A DNA stretch of 64,000 bases from Aquila chrysaetos chrysaetos (lineage: Eukaryota > Chordata > Aves > Accipitriformes > Accipitridae): contig NC_044014.1 of NCBI RefSeq assembly GCF_900496995.4, positions 8,403,001 through 8,467,000 on the forward strand, written 5' to 3'. This document shows, in pieces, positions 12,505 to 26,100 of the stretch (position 1 is its first letter; every line of letters begins with the position of its first letter). The notes beneath the pieces were generated by a model, which was not told the DNA's origin, did not search any database, and saw only the letters and a program-made list of their open reading frames with translations. The translations under genes were made by a program, and so were the position numbers.

Positions 12505-14759
12505 TAAAAATGTGTAATGCTGGCAGTGACAGAGTGTGATACAAAAGAATGAGTCAGTGCATGAGACTTGACAGGTCTGCTTTATAGCACAGCTGGGGAT
12601 TCACCAGATCCCACAGCACAGAGAGTGGGAAGTGCTCTGTGTGCTGCCAATTCCCCCTCTTTGCAGAACAATCCTTAGAAGTCTGTTTCTGCGTGCATAA
12701 CTTACCAGCCTACCTAATGAGATTTGCACCACAAACGCCACAGCTAAATTTGTCTTACAGATAGTGTGGAAAGCACTTTAGCCTAAGAAAACATGATTTT
12801 TAGCCTCTTCCCCATTTATTTCATAGAGTGCTCTTGTTAAGCGTTCAGATTTTGAGTCAATGTTATCAAAGCTACATGTTTTGACAGGTTCTCTCCTGTG
12901 TGTGTATATGGAAAGGTTCTTCATGTACCTCCTAAGTTGAGAGATATAATTTGAACAGAGAAAATTATGGTTCATAAAGTGCTCTTGTTAGGTGACATGA
13001 CTATGCTTAGTCCACTGCAGGACAGCCTACACAGAGAAACGCATATTTCCATACAAATTACAGTATACTGCAGCCAAGAGATCAATTAGAATGTCTGCGA
13101 CCAAGAACTCTCAAGTGTCTCCATTCAGTCTGCCATTCAAACCAGACGAGAAATGCGTTCAATTGGTGTAAAGAATTTGAACTCTTTCAGGGAATGTGTA
13201 GAGACTGCTGGAAAGTGGCATTCCCTGCAGGGTGGGACTTGCAGATTCTGTGAGATCCAGCAGGGATTTTTAAGGGTTCTGTAACCTAACATTTTGTCTC
13301 CTGTTGAGAGAAAAATTGCAGAACCTGCTGAATATTGTGGAAAAAATGAGGATTTTTCATTGGTCAAATATAACTGACTATGCTGGCTCTATCATGTGTT
13401 ACATCGGTCAACTTGATCGTCTTAAATCTATGCTATATTTCATTTGAAAGGAACTCAAAGCACTTTCAAGCTATGCTGCAGATACAGCACCAGCATCCCT
13501 GGTGTTGAAATGCAGGTCTTCTGGAATGAAACATTACAGGAATGAAATGTCATAACTGTTTAACTATGTATAGTAACAGTTCACAGATCAAGACAGGAAA
13601 TTCAGGTTTAAAAAACTTTGAAAATGTAGAATTGTGTATTTTCAGGGCAGCAGAGTATGATATCCTCTACTCTTTTGATAACTGCCTCAAGATACTCATT
13701 TGACCAGAAGTTGTCAAAAACTGTGTTTAGCAATTCAAAATGCCTACCTTTCATCAAGATGATCTAAGATCCCTCCCTTTGACTAGAGCTGTAAAGTTCA
13801 ATTCTTACTCAAGTCAATGAAAAAACTCCCTTTGACTTCAGTAATACAGCAACAGAATGCAATAGAAGACATGAAAGCTATCCCAGCTTTCACTCAATAA
13901 AAATCCTTACCAAATGAAGTCATTGAAATGTAATAGAATTTTGATGTTAAAAATGCCTCTAATAGTTATTTCTGTATAATATAGTTATATGGCAGTTATT
14001 AACATTATAAATAGTTTATACTTAAAATAGGGTGACATTCGTATACATTATAATTTTCTTTAAATATACCATTCCTACAGTATTTTTTTATTTTCAACAC
14101 TGAATGACTTGAAATATTTTTGCTCCATTTTACGCAAACATGCTCCTCCCAGCAGTTAGTGAAGCATTTTTTTCATGGCTAGCTTTTCCCCTTTAAAAAT
14201 ATTCTTTGACTGTAGGAAAGATGTTAAACTTTAATAGAACAATTTCTTGTTATAAAGGTACTGATTAAAAGAAAACTTCTATTCAGAGGCAGGATTTCTT
14301 TCATTCATGATTTATGAAGGATTTCCCCAGGCACAGTATCGGTAAAGGAAGTCTCATAAATTGTTGAGAAGGGGCAGAGTTTGTAGGTGTTTCCTTTGGA
14401 ACTGGGAGATCCAAATTCCCTGATAAGCTTTTTATGTTGGTTGCTGTCCTAAAAGTTTTGTAATATTTTAGGATGCCTCTTCTTGCTCATTTTGGCATCT
14501 GCTTACAAAAGAGCTATTTTTAATGATGGCATGACCTGCTGGGTGTCCAATTTTGAACAGTTTTTTCGTAAGGGATATGGGAGCTCTTTTCTGGGGGAAC
14601 TGGCGCAGGTTCAATATTAAATATGGTTTTGCAGCGAGTTCGGCCTAAAATTCTCAGAAGCAATTGGTGTTTAGCAGCTCAGACAATTGACCACGGTCAA
14701 AATCTTCACCTTTCACTCCAGACCTTTCATGCTGCAAAAACCTCCTGATATCTTAGAAG
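12505..14759. other. Intergenic, no gene recognised
   Basis: AT-rich non-coding DNA. A second, much smaller hairpin (cagcacagag at 12614-12623 against ctctgtgtgctg at 12635-12646) follows about 110 bp after the long inverted repeat. Nothing else was recognised. Confidence 0.5.
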
Positions 14760-15240
14760 AGCTGTGGGATGATTTTCTTGGAGAAGTCAGGGGAAGAGCG
14801 AGTGAAAGACTGCTGAGTGCAGTCTGTGGTGAGCTGGGAGACAGGGTGTAGGAGCAGGCTGCGGTGTGCTGGAGAGCTTAGCAGCAGGCTGCAGGCAGAG
14901 TTAGAGAGCACCCAGATTCCAGGGAGCCGGAGGTCCAGGCGGACAGCCGTCTCCCAGAGTTAAGGTATATAGTGAGCACTCAGATTTCCCCAGGAGGTGG
15001 TGGATGCAGGATGTCTTAGCTTAGTGTGCTCACCCGTCTCCTGTTACATGTATGTGGTACATCCACTGCTGATTTTACGCTGTTGTACAGTGCCCTGGTT
15101 CTTTGCCACCCCCTCCCCGCGGCTATCTGGACTCGGGTCCGGGAGACCGGGTCATTATACAAAGCAATAGGACGCCCTCCTCTGGATTGCTGTGTCCAGC
15201 TGCATGTACTTCATACAAAAAGTGATACAGAAACATCAAA
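14760..15240. other. GC-rich unclassified patch, possible old repeat or conserved element
   Basis: An island of clearly higher GC, with many GCAGG/CTGCAG-like words and some CpGs, sits inside AT-rich DNA. At about 15075-15150 there is a C-rich stretch followed by gactcgggtccgggagaccg. Parts resemble LTR leader composition, and the words around 14980-15010 recall the CR1 3' region. Neither similarity can be extended far enough to call. No convincing reading frame. Confidence 0.3.
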
Positions 15241-15889
15241 ATAAGGGAGATGGGAAGGATGAGGGTCTTTGGAAGACTGCTTTATAGATTGTATTTTGTG
15301 GAAGATAATAGAAAGTGATGTAATACAGTATATGGCACAATGTATTGAACAACCTGTGGGATATTCCAGTGTAGCTATCCTCCCAGTATGACAGATAAAA
15401 AAAGGAAACTGAATATATAAAGGTAATATAAATGTAAGTTTGTATATATATAAATTTATGCATATAAATTATATAAATTTATCAATATAAATGACTTTTA
15501 CAAGTTTATATATAGGTGTATATATAAGTGAAGGAAAGCAGATTTGGGTTTTTATTAACTTTAGATCAGAAAAATATTTATTACTACATGCCAGGACATA
15601 ATGTAATTGCATTAACGATTGTCAGGAAGACCTTTTTCCATGGACATGTGATAATGAATACCTGGTATGAGCTTTGAATGCTGTCTTCTCAAGCAAGTTG
15701 CTTATTTGAACGTAACAAGAGTGTCCCTTAGAGATGCTGCTGCAATCCTTGTGAATAAAAATGAAGACAGCCTTTTAAAGCAAGCTGTTGCTTGCTTACT
15801 GTGCAGTAACAGCTATGACTCTGTACCTGCGACAGCCTGCTATGTCAGAGTCAAATTCTTAAAAAGTACAACACCAGTGTGAAACAGCA
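15241..15889. other. Intergenic with AT-rich simple sequence
   Basis: Contains an AT-rich stretch with many tatata and ataaat words at about 15415-15530. No gene seen. Confidence 0.5.
15415..15530. repeat. AT-rich low-complexity tract
   Basis: Dominated by tatata, ataaat and aaattta words, including several short palindromes. Imperfect, so not a clean microsatellite. Confidence 0.7.
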
Positions 15890-16900
15890 CACCAGCAGTG
15901 TTCCTCGGGGAGGGACTGTTCAATTCTAGGGCCTGTTCTGTTCAATATATTTATCAACGATCTGGATGCAGGTGTGGAATGCACCATTAGCAAGTTTGCT
16001 GATGATACCAAACTGGGAGGTGCTGTTGACTCTCTTGAGGCACAAGATGCCTTGCAGAGGGATCTAGATAGATTGGAGCATTGGGCAATCATTAATGGGA
16101 TGAAATTTAACAAGTCCAAATACTGGATTCTGCATCTAGGATGGAGTAATGTGGGGCACAGGTGTAAACTGGGAAAGGAGTGGCTGGAGACCAGCTCTGC
16201 AGAAAGGGATCTGGGGGTGCTGGCCAGCAGCAGGCTCAATAGGAGTCAGCAGTGTGCCCTGGCAGCCAAGAGGGCAAACTGCATCCTGGGGGGCATCAAA
16301 CACAGTATAACCAGCTGGTCAAAAGAGGCGATTATCCTGCTGTATTCAGCATTGGTGTGGCCTCACCTTGAATACTATGTGCAGTTCTGAGCCTCACAAT
16401 TTAAGAAGGATGTTCAGGTCCTTGAATGCGTCCACGGGAGGGCAACAAAGCTCGTGAAAGGGCTGGAAGGCATATTCTGTGAGGAGTGGCTAAGGACTTT
16501 GGGCTTGTCTAGTTTGGAGAAAGGGAGCCTGAGGGGTGACCTGATTGCTCTCTACAGCTTCCTGAGGAGGGGAAGTGGAGAGGGAGGTGCTGACCTCTTC
16601 TCCCTGGTATCCGGTGATAGGACCCATGGGAATGGCTCAAAGCTGCGCTAGGGCAGGTTTAGACTGGACATTAGGAAGCATTTCTTTACTGAGAGGTTGG
16701 TCAGACACTGGAACAGGCTTCCTAGAGAGGTGGTCGATGCCCCAAGCCTGTCAGTGTTTAAGAGGCATTTGGGCAATGCCCTAATAACATGCTTTAACTT
16801 TTGGTCAGCCTTGAAGTGGTCAGGCAGTTGGACTAGATGATTGTTGTAGGTCCTTTCCAACAGAAATTATTCTATCCTATCCTATCCTATCCTACCATGC
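15890..16900 (+). mobile_element. CR1 LINE, 5'-truncated, 3' part of reverse transcriptase ORF
   Basis: Translation in broken frames gives the C-terminal third of a CR1 reverse transcriptase. It includes the catalytic-site box FADDTKLGG near 15995, LQRDLDRLE, the ERDLGVL motif, [26 protein letters not shown] and [10 protein letters not shown]. In-frame stops after VQF (about 16388) and after GSKLR (about 16648) show it is dead. The 3' end has the CR1 signature gactagatgattgttgtaggtcc followed by a short tail. The tail is four or so TATCC units (16871-16896) instead of the usual ATTCTATG octamers. 5' truncation is typical of CR1 insertion. Confidence 0.93.
16871..16896 (+). repeat. CR1 3' tail microsatellite (TATCC)n
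   Basis: About four tandem 5-bp units at the 3' end of the CR1 copy. It probably derives from the octamer tail or from the priming site by slippage. Confidence 0.85.
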
Positions 16901-17148
16901 TAGATAAAGTGCTACCTACAACTCTTGACTTTCCTGGACAGCATTGACTTCCTAGCACTATGAAGCCAGATGGATTTTTTTAAAAGCAGGATTAGCTATT
17001 CAAAACAAGATTCCAGGCAAGAAAAAGAAATAGTGAGTTTCTTCTGCCAACTGCTTATCATTGGGTTAGCCAGGACCTTGCGTGACTGTTTCAAAGAGAG
17101 GAAATGACAGGCCCCATGTGAATGTTATGCTCGTGGTAATCATAATGC

Positions 17149-17166
17149 TTTTTTTTTTTTTTTTTT
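17149..17166 (+). repeat. Poly(T) run, 18 nt
   Basis: Eighteen consecutive T residues. No retrotransposed gene or SINE body is visible next to it. Confidence 0.85.
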
Positions 17167-20100
17167 CCTGGAGTAGAGTAGAGAAGACGAGGCATGGTCT
17201 CACTGTTCTGTATGTTGGAAGATCAATCAGTAGATGCACTAAGAAGTGTTTCCTTTGCACTACTTTCCCCTAAATTCAAGATTCTGGAGAGCTTACCTTT
17301 TCTAGTGCAGCTCTGTCCAAGACCAGAGCTCTGAGCAAAGCAACAGAAGTTCATGACAGGCTTTCAGTGGGTTGGCTCATTGAGATCCATAACTGAATAC
17401 TTAGGGTTAAGACAGCAAGTTATTATTATAAGATAAAGGATTAAGGGAACGACTAGAGAGCCATTTGCTCTTTCTCAGAGAAGCAACTGAACATGAGATC
17501 AATAAAGTTATGTGCATAAACACACATATATATAAAATAATACAGTTATTCCAAGAACTCATCCCTTTTGGATTAATTAAAGAAAATGGAAGGATGGCAG
17601 TGGTCTGCATTACAAACAGTCCACTATTAAAGTAAAGCAAAAAAAATACTGTTCATTTCAAATAATGTTAGTGAACATTTTTTAACTCTTCTAATTTGAA
17701 GAGGGACTCGCATTATTTGTTTCCCTTTTTAAAAAAAACTTTCAATAAATACCCTGAAAGCATAAAGTTGGTACATCATTAGCATAACAGAAATTAAAGC
17801 TATGAATGATCTGTGAAAGCATCCTAGGAGTGTTGTGTCAGTGTATCTTAATAAATACTGTCGTTGATACACTGCACCACACGATGGCAGTGTATTGTTG
17901 GATAAAGACGAGTCTACTGAACTAGTCTGAAAAACAACTTCGCAGATTATACTTTTACCTAGTGTTACAGAAACTTTTGTCTTTTAGGGTCATCGAATCC
18001 TAATTTTAGCACAAGAAGGATTTTCCCAAGGATCTGGTTAAATATATCTACAAAGAAGCCCTTTGAAAAACAACACAAGCTTCTTTCCAATAAAGCCTAG
18101 AGCATGAGAATAACTTGAAGAAGTTGCAGTTTCTTCTTGATTCCAGACTCCATGACCTTGTGGACAGTAGATCATCTTTGAATGCCAAATATAACTCCAT
18201 GTTTCCACTCCTGCTGAAGCCAATATTAAAACCGTTGTTGTATTTAGTGAGAATTGGCTTAGCCTTAGAATTAGGGACAGCAAACAAAGATCACAATTCT
18301 AATGTGTTTTGTAAGAAGCACCACAGAATGGCCTTTGAAAGGTCACTTGGAAAAGTCTGGGTCAATGCATGTGTCTCTTTCAAAAGTTGGGCACTCTGGT
18401 TTCATCAGTGGCGGGTGCCTCTCTTGAGGTAGAGAAAGAGGCAGCAATTAACTCACTGACAGATAAGGAGAAATGGAGTGTCTGAGTGCTTGGAGTCTGA
18501 TCTTTCCTCAGTGTCAATTAGTGATAACTGCTAAATGGAGTGTTTCCTGGAAGTTAAGTTTTTGTACATGGCCTTTTGCCTTGGTCATTAACTGCCAAGT
18601 CAAGCACCCTCTGCATTGGTCCTCCAGAGCGAAAGCGGGGGGGAGAATGATACTGCAGAATTGCTCAGTCCCATTTATTTATTTGTTCTAAAATATTCCT
18701 ATCCATAATCCACAGCACAGTTTTAAAACAATTGCAAAACAAAGTAAGCAAAAAGTGTGACAGGGTTTTAAATGGGAGACAGGTCACCCCTCCCAGCTCA
18801 CATTTATTGAAATTTAACTTTCTTCCAATGTGTAAAGAAGGAGGGTCACAGTGTGGTTTGAGTCACTTGAGTTCTGGTAGATTAGGGGCAAAACAAATTC
18901 CGGAATTAGGACTCCTTCCCTTCCCCCTTCTGAATGGAGAGCTAGCTGTTAGCTTAAGGCCTGCTCAGTCTTAGCTGTTACACAGCTAGGTGAGAGGGGC
19001 TGTTTCTGAAGAAACCAAACTGGTCCTTTTGGCCGAGATTTTCAAAGGTGGGTAAAGTGTTTGAGCTTTATACCCTGCTGGGTTTTGGAGCCTAGCTTTC
19101 TTTAGGAGCCATAGAAAAATCCCAGTTTTGTGGTTTTACAGTTATGTTAACACAGACATTAATCAAAGAACTTGCACAGGTGCAGTCAATATTAGCTGTA
19201 TCTGCAATATCTTACAGTGAACACCGGCTGCTGATTCTCAGCCAGTGGGAAGCAGAGCAGTTCATAAATTTGATGAGCTGCTTGGGCCATGCCTTTTCCT
19301 GAAAGTGTCTTAGGGACAGGCTGCAGGCTGGGTGAAGAGTTGACAGCAACAGCCCACTTCTATCTGCTGTTATTTCCTAGGTGACACCCCACTATTTCAT
19401 AAGATGCTTGACAGGCAAGCTCAGGGTCTTCCAGAAAAAATGGTTTCAGGAGTGAACTGCCACACTGAAACAATTCGTGTGTGCCACAATTCTGTGCTGG
19501 AGCTTGAGAAACCTAACAGCCAGAAACAGGCTGTGTGATGTGCACAGGGAGTGTCACCAGTGCCCTGCCACCATCCGTCCCAAACTCTGTAAATACAGAC
19601 ATAGAGCACCTTCAGGCAGGCTCAGTTCCCATGGACAATTACAGATCTATGCAGGTGCAGTGAAATCAGAACTTCTTAGAAGCATGGACATGCTGTATGA
19701 TTAGCTACAATGCGCCAGGAGAAAGGTCACAGCACATGGCATTCTCCTGCCATGTGATATAGGCAGAAGGTATGGGATCTATTCAGCTGGAAAAACTGGA
19801 CACTTTAAGCTATCAGAAGAGGTTGTCATGGAGCTCTTCTCTAAGCCCGGAAAGTTATTTCCTGCCTATCTGTTATCTCCCTTGATGCTTGCCCATTATT
19901 TTAGGACCTTTTACAAACATACCGAGCAGAGGTTTATCCTTAAAATTTAACAGTAAATATCCTTTAATTTTTCCAAACATTGTCATTTGGCCTCAACGTT
20001 TAGGAGTTATCTGCCAAGAAGTGATTTTGGTTGGTGGAGTTAAGCATCAGAAAACTGTAATGTGGTTGCATTCAGTAGCAATGAGGCTGGGGCCCCTTTT

Positions 20101-23100
20101 TACATCTAGTAATAATACTAAATTTATGCCTTCCCTCATATCACTCCTAAAGGACTTTTTCTCATGTTTCTAGTGTGTCCGATGCCCACAAGGTCATCTT
20201 CTCCAAAGGACTCAGTTCCCTGTCTGCACACCACAACAGCTGACCAAATTTTGTAAAAAGATTATCATTCCAGCTGTAGAACCCTCTGGACACTGTTGCC
20301 TATTTTCTCATCAAAAACTAGCTTAGGACATGGGACATGATTAGGAAACTTCCACAAAAATCAAAGTATGGTCCTTTTGTGTTCTGAAAAACACAATTTC
20401 ATTTAGAACCTTGTAAATAAATAGATTTAGGACTGTATTTAAACAGCTCCTGAATTCTTGATTGCTTTCTCCTTTTCATAAGAATGACTCTCAGATTCAT
20501 GAGAATTGGCTTACACTGACACAAAAAAAGAGAATAGTCTGATAAAATTCTAGAAGAACACACAAAAGCAATAGTTCATGAGGTAATTTCCTTCCCTCTG
20601 CCAATATCATATAATCCTTTACAGAATATTTTTGCTCTTTTCCCCTAAATTTTCCCACCTGATGTCTTCAGAATTTCAAATTTACAATTTTAATATACTT
20701 TCTGGTATTTAATATAAACATTCCTTTTCACCCTTTCATCCCGTTACAGTTTTTTTAACAGTGAAAAATTATCTCCTACTAATGTGAGTCTGACCCCATA
20801 TTCCTCAGATTCTTGTCAAAGGTTAGGTAACACTGGTTACACCCATGTTAGTTAGCCACTGCCTTCTGAAAGTAATGACATATATACTACTCCAGCACCT
20901 TAGTCATTTTCACTCTTCTCTGAATTCCCTCCAATTTCCCATTAGGCTTTGTTACAGTCATAAAGATTAATAACACGGATTTAATCCTGTTTCTCAATTT
21001 CCAAGTCATCTTAATGTAGCTCAAGACGTAACATAGTAACACAGAGAACAGCAGGTCCAGCAAGGGATTAAAACAGCAGCATGTTTCTGAATAAGCTGTA
21101 AACTTTAAAAAAAAATAAACCAGAAGGGCAGCTAAGAAACCATTAAAGGAGCCATCCAGGGAAAACATCAGTGCTAGTGTGTTTCACAGCAGAAAAATGA
21201 CATTAAGAGTTTTCAACAGACTAAATCTATGGGATAGTTAATAAGAAATGCAAAACATATATGTGATAAAAGTAAGGACAAGGTATATTTAACTGTGGAT
21301 TCCAGTGATAATATTTCAACAGAGATTTTGCAAAAGAAGGCGAGAATTTGGGGCTCATCTGTCCTTATGCTTCTAAAAAACTTTTCTATACAAAGAGGCA
21401 ACAAGGAGCTGTTGATGTAGGTTTTAACTGATGTTTGTTTATACACATATTTATATATTAGACACAGGGGATCTTTTGGGTCGATTTAGGAAAGGTCAGA
21501 TTTTTCCCACTGATGTGCAGCTGGAGACTATTCATTCACTACTGTTATTTGAGAGCTCTTTGCTCATTGTCTCTGACTGGCAAGAGTTTGCAAGTGGCAA
21601 AAACGGTGGACACCCTTCTGGTGCATTTCTGAACTGACACTAGCGTTTCAAGTGGGAAGGTGAATAGTTTCAGTAACATGACGCAGCTATGTCCCTTTTA
21701 TTACTCCCCAAGGTCCTAGAAACTACTGGAAACTACTGGAGTGTGTAATTAGGACATTAGATTTGGATTATTATCAGAAACAAAGGAAACAATCAAGATT
21801 TAGCACAGTAAACACACATATACAAGATTAAATATAAACTGTAATAGAAGTATGTCACAAGGTAGCAATTCTATATTTTGTGGTAGCACTTCAACTTAAG
21901 TTTCAACCATATTATGCCTTCTATGATGTCTTCTATGTCTGTCTTCTTTGATGTGTTTGTACTGCTCATCCTAATTCCAGTCTCTCGACACAGTTGCAAC
22001 ACATAGCTGTTGTGCATCCTAATTTTGAAAATAAAAAAAAGAAGAAAAATTATAGTAAAAGCTGTATAATTTAAAATGAAAACTTTAAGCTAGTCAATAA
22101 AATCCAGAAATGAAGATGTCAGGGCAGATGCCTGTCTTTGTGATTGCTACCCCTGAATCCCAGACATTTTTGGTTCGCACGCCTGGCTGCTTTTTGTTTG
22201 CAAAGCTTTCTGCAAGAGTTGTTCAGCTGCTGCAATGGACCTGTTAGTTGGAGTGTGGGAACTCACTGTTATTTGCTTGCGCCTAAATAAAGGTGTCTCC
22301 TGCCTGCACAAAAGTACTTCCAGAAATACCTAGGACATCCTCAAGGAACAAGGATGTTACTAGTATCATCCTTGATTTTGTTTACACACCTGAGCCTCTT
22401 CTTGTGGTTACTTGTTCATGGCTGTGAAGTGTGATTCTGGTGTATATGCTAGCATTGTAGGGCAGATGATTATTTTAGCAGTTTACTAGCCATCTTCTAT
22501 TTGGGAATGTTCTGTCTCACCATTTGATACTCTTGCAGCATGTCTTTTCTTCTAGTTTCTTGGCTTACATGGCATGTTCATAACCATTCAGGATTCTTTG
22601 GAATTAAAGACATTTGGTAGATGTTGGAATTAAGGTTCTCCTGCCTTTGAACACTACCTGGTGAGTCTAATTAGGCAGAGTTGTGTGTCAAGAGAGCTTT
22701 GTCCTACAGTTGTCTGTCCTCTGTGTCCAATCCCAATCTTAACAATTTCTTGATGTATGGAAAAATGTCTCTAAATCACTCTTATAATGCACTTTGAACC
22801 CTACTTGGTTCTTATACACCTCACATGACAGTATGAACTGAATACAGTATTCCAGGTAAGAGCCTCGTGTTTAGCATAGCTTTGTATTTCAGATATAATT
22901 TTTTAATACTGTTTCTCTGTACTTCTTAAACTTTTGCTCATTTCTTGATAGCTGCTGAATGGTGTATTCACCAATGACAGCAAGCTTTTTTGTTGGGACA
23001 CTGTTGCTAATCTAAAATGTAATCTTTCTGCATTACTAGTGTCTGATTTTAGATATGCATCACATTTCACCGTGCTGTTGGTCTAAAATACTGTCTTTGT

Positions 23101-26100
23101 GTTTCTGTAACATTGGGAATAGAACAATGAGCTTGCTTCAGATTTACACTATTGGAATTGTAAGCAGAACTTGATTGATTTCCTCAGCAAAGTTAAGTTT
23201 GCATATTAACTTGGCTGAAGAAAAAGGTCACATCAAAGCGCACAAATTAATCAGCTGGGACAGTGTCATTAGCTATGCAGTAAGCACTGACTGTGTGTTT
23301 CTGGAGCTCCTGTCATAACATTTTTTTTGTACATTGTATGCCATGCATGGGGATGCTAAAAAAAGCAGGTACAGTGAGAATAACACTGAAAAGGTATGAA
23401 TATTTTGTCAGTGATTGAGTGCTTATAGGTTTTGTAGAGAGCACTGAATGAAGCCTCCAGGCTACTTCATTTATGCCTAAGAAGAAAAGGTAAGCTAAGG
23501 ATACAAATTTATTGTAAAATTCAGGTCTTGGGACAAACAGGGTTCAGTCTGAGCAGCACGGCATCTTTTGTTGCTTTTGTGAAATGTATGGGGCTGATCA
23601 CAGACTTATGTTCTCTCAGATCGGTTTAGCTTTTATTTTAGATTTTTGTTGATTGCTCTTGCATTTGGGTTTTGTGTGTGGTTTTGCTTCTGTTTTTAAG
23701 ATGTGTTCAGTTCCTCGCCAATATGTTGGCAATTGTGTTTTTGGTTCCTGACTGGATCTATGTTACGTGTTTGGGTCTGAAGGGGCAAATCAAAGTGATA
23801 TTTATTCAAACATGTGACTGGGTTCAGGCTTTTCTGTCAGCTCAAAACCTATGTATGGTTGTTTTGTAAGGAGTTGATTTCCATTTTGTTCTTGCCTGAC
23901 TCTGTTTAACTTCCACCAGCTTTAAAGAGGGTCAAGCAATGCTGTTAAGGGACAAAACAAGCACTGCACAAACAAAATAGATAATGAGAGTGGAGTTTCT
24001 GAAGATGATATTCTGCCATTCTGAAGATGTCCTTGGCTGTTCCAGAATGCTTAGATAGCAACAACTGCCAGGAATGCTTTTATCATCTGTGTTTGCCCAA
24101 GAGTCTGCAACCTTTCCTTTCAGATGCTGGCCTTACACAGTTTTCTGTGCCTCCGTCACCTCTTGAGTAGATTAGTGTAGTACATGGGCTGTTGAGTAAT
24201 ATGCTGCAATCATTGGAAACTTTGGCTGTTGTGTACAGTGGTTGTTGCCTTATTTAGAAAATGATTCAAATGTTCAAAGTCCTGAACAGTTTGGATCCAG
24301 TTTGATTTTGAAATCATCTGTCTCGATGACTTCTAACTGCAGAAGTTGATGTAACAGCAAGAGTACTGACTTACAGCCTCACATTCCTTCCTTCCCTACT
24401 TTAAACCTTGAGGGAGTTGGATACAAGGAGTTAGGGAACCTTGAGCTAATGGACATGTCTTTAACTTGCATGTTTGGCACCTTTTGAGCTTTTGATTAGA
24501 GTGTAATATTTTTCTGTTCTCTTAGATTTTCCTGCAGAAATGAATGATTTCAGTAGGAAGGAGTGAGGAACCTCTACTGGGGAAATTCTGCAAATAATTT
24601 AATTTGGGCCTTTTTAGCAGAGTTTTGTAAGTTTGTAGTTTTGTGGAGGTGGCATGCCTGCTGGTTTGTGGGGATGGCTGTGCAACAAACAAGCATGAAG
24701 TTGTGGTCAACCTTTTTGTCTTGTACTGCAAAAGTACATGTCTTGGGTTCCCCTTGGTTACTTTCAAACATAAATCTACATTTGGCTTCAGCTTTGCATC
24801 ATAAGTCTATTTAATTTAGGCATATAAATTAAATCTGGCATCTGTGCAGTACTGTGGTGTATATTTCAGATTATGTTACACTGCAAAACCAAGCAGTGGA
24901 GACAGCCTGGCTACCAGTTTACCTGAAAACAAAGATGCTAGGCAGATATGCATCCCTCAGTGGATTCATACTATTACATCCCTCTCTTTCCAGATTCAAG
25001 GTGGGTGTCTCACATGGCCACTAACAAACTCTTCTGAATTCTCAATAGATCTTGTATTTTAGAGAGAGTTTAGGAGATCTTTCCCTTAAAGATTTACAAT
25101 TTTAAATGCTTTCCAGGCTTATCGTTTTGCTCTTTTGTGACAAATGACATTACTCACATTAAAGTATTTAAAAGACCTCTTGCTGTGATAAAAAGAAATC
25201 CAGCTGGCTCAGGCCTAGACCTCTAAAGGTATTTGAACACTTCAGTGCCTGGCACTGCCTGTCTCCAATGAGCCTTGTAGTTAAATGGAGTCCTCAGCTC
25301 CAGGACTCCCTCAACCAATTTATAGGGAAGAGCTGGGTAACCCAGAACAGCCCCATGGATGTCAGCTGTGTGGAGAGAAAATCTTACTAGCCAAGACAGG
25401 AACATCAAGAACTGTGATGGGACTAAAATGGTCTTTGAGCAAGCATGCACTTCCTTTGGGATTCCTAAAAATGAAATTTCTTGTGGTGTTAGAGGCACGT
25501 CTAAATTGTCACCATGAGTTTGTGAACAAGAGACATGAAGAAAGTGGTAGATATGCCTGCAGAATGCTGATACCTCCTTAGTATGATTTGGAAAGATCCT
25601 GAACCTCCATATCTTGATTGCAAGAGAAAGTTCAAGTCTCCTTGTTAGAACACCAAAACAGCTGTTTGCTTGAAAGCAGGGAAAGACAGGCACCTCTCTC
25701 TTCCACTATATATATCTGGACAGCTAGTGACCTTTTGGCTTAGGTACACTCAAAGCATCTGAAAGGATCAGAAAGCACTAGCAGTGAAAACATGGAAAGC
25801 CATACTTCAAAAATCCTGCTCCAGATCCCAAGGCATCAGCTGGAGCTAAAGCTGCAGGCATCTTATTAGCTATGAAAGAATATCTGCATCTGCCAGTTGG
25901 CAGTAATTCAAGTACCTACAGGCTTAGAAATATGCTACAGTAGGACTTTGAGACAGCAGTGGTCCCTCACTGGTGAACAAAGGCCTAGAAAGAGGCCAGT
26001 CCATAACTATTCTCTAGTGCCCCTGCTCAGCTGTACCAGTTGTGAAGGGCCAGCCAAATACAGAAGCATTACAAACAGAAGAGCCTATAATGAGGAGATT

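Noticed and set aside
15026..15244. CR1-like LLYSALV peptide in a plus-strand frame near 15080
   Set aside because: The seven-residue match to the CR1 LYSALV motif is not followed by the expected downstream CR1 residues, so I do not call a separate CR1 copy.
25223..25693. Minus-strand frame of 156 codons
   Set aside because: No recognisable domain, mixed composition, a competing plus-strand frame over the same bases, and no splice or poly(A) context. Probably chance.
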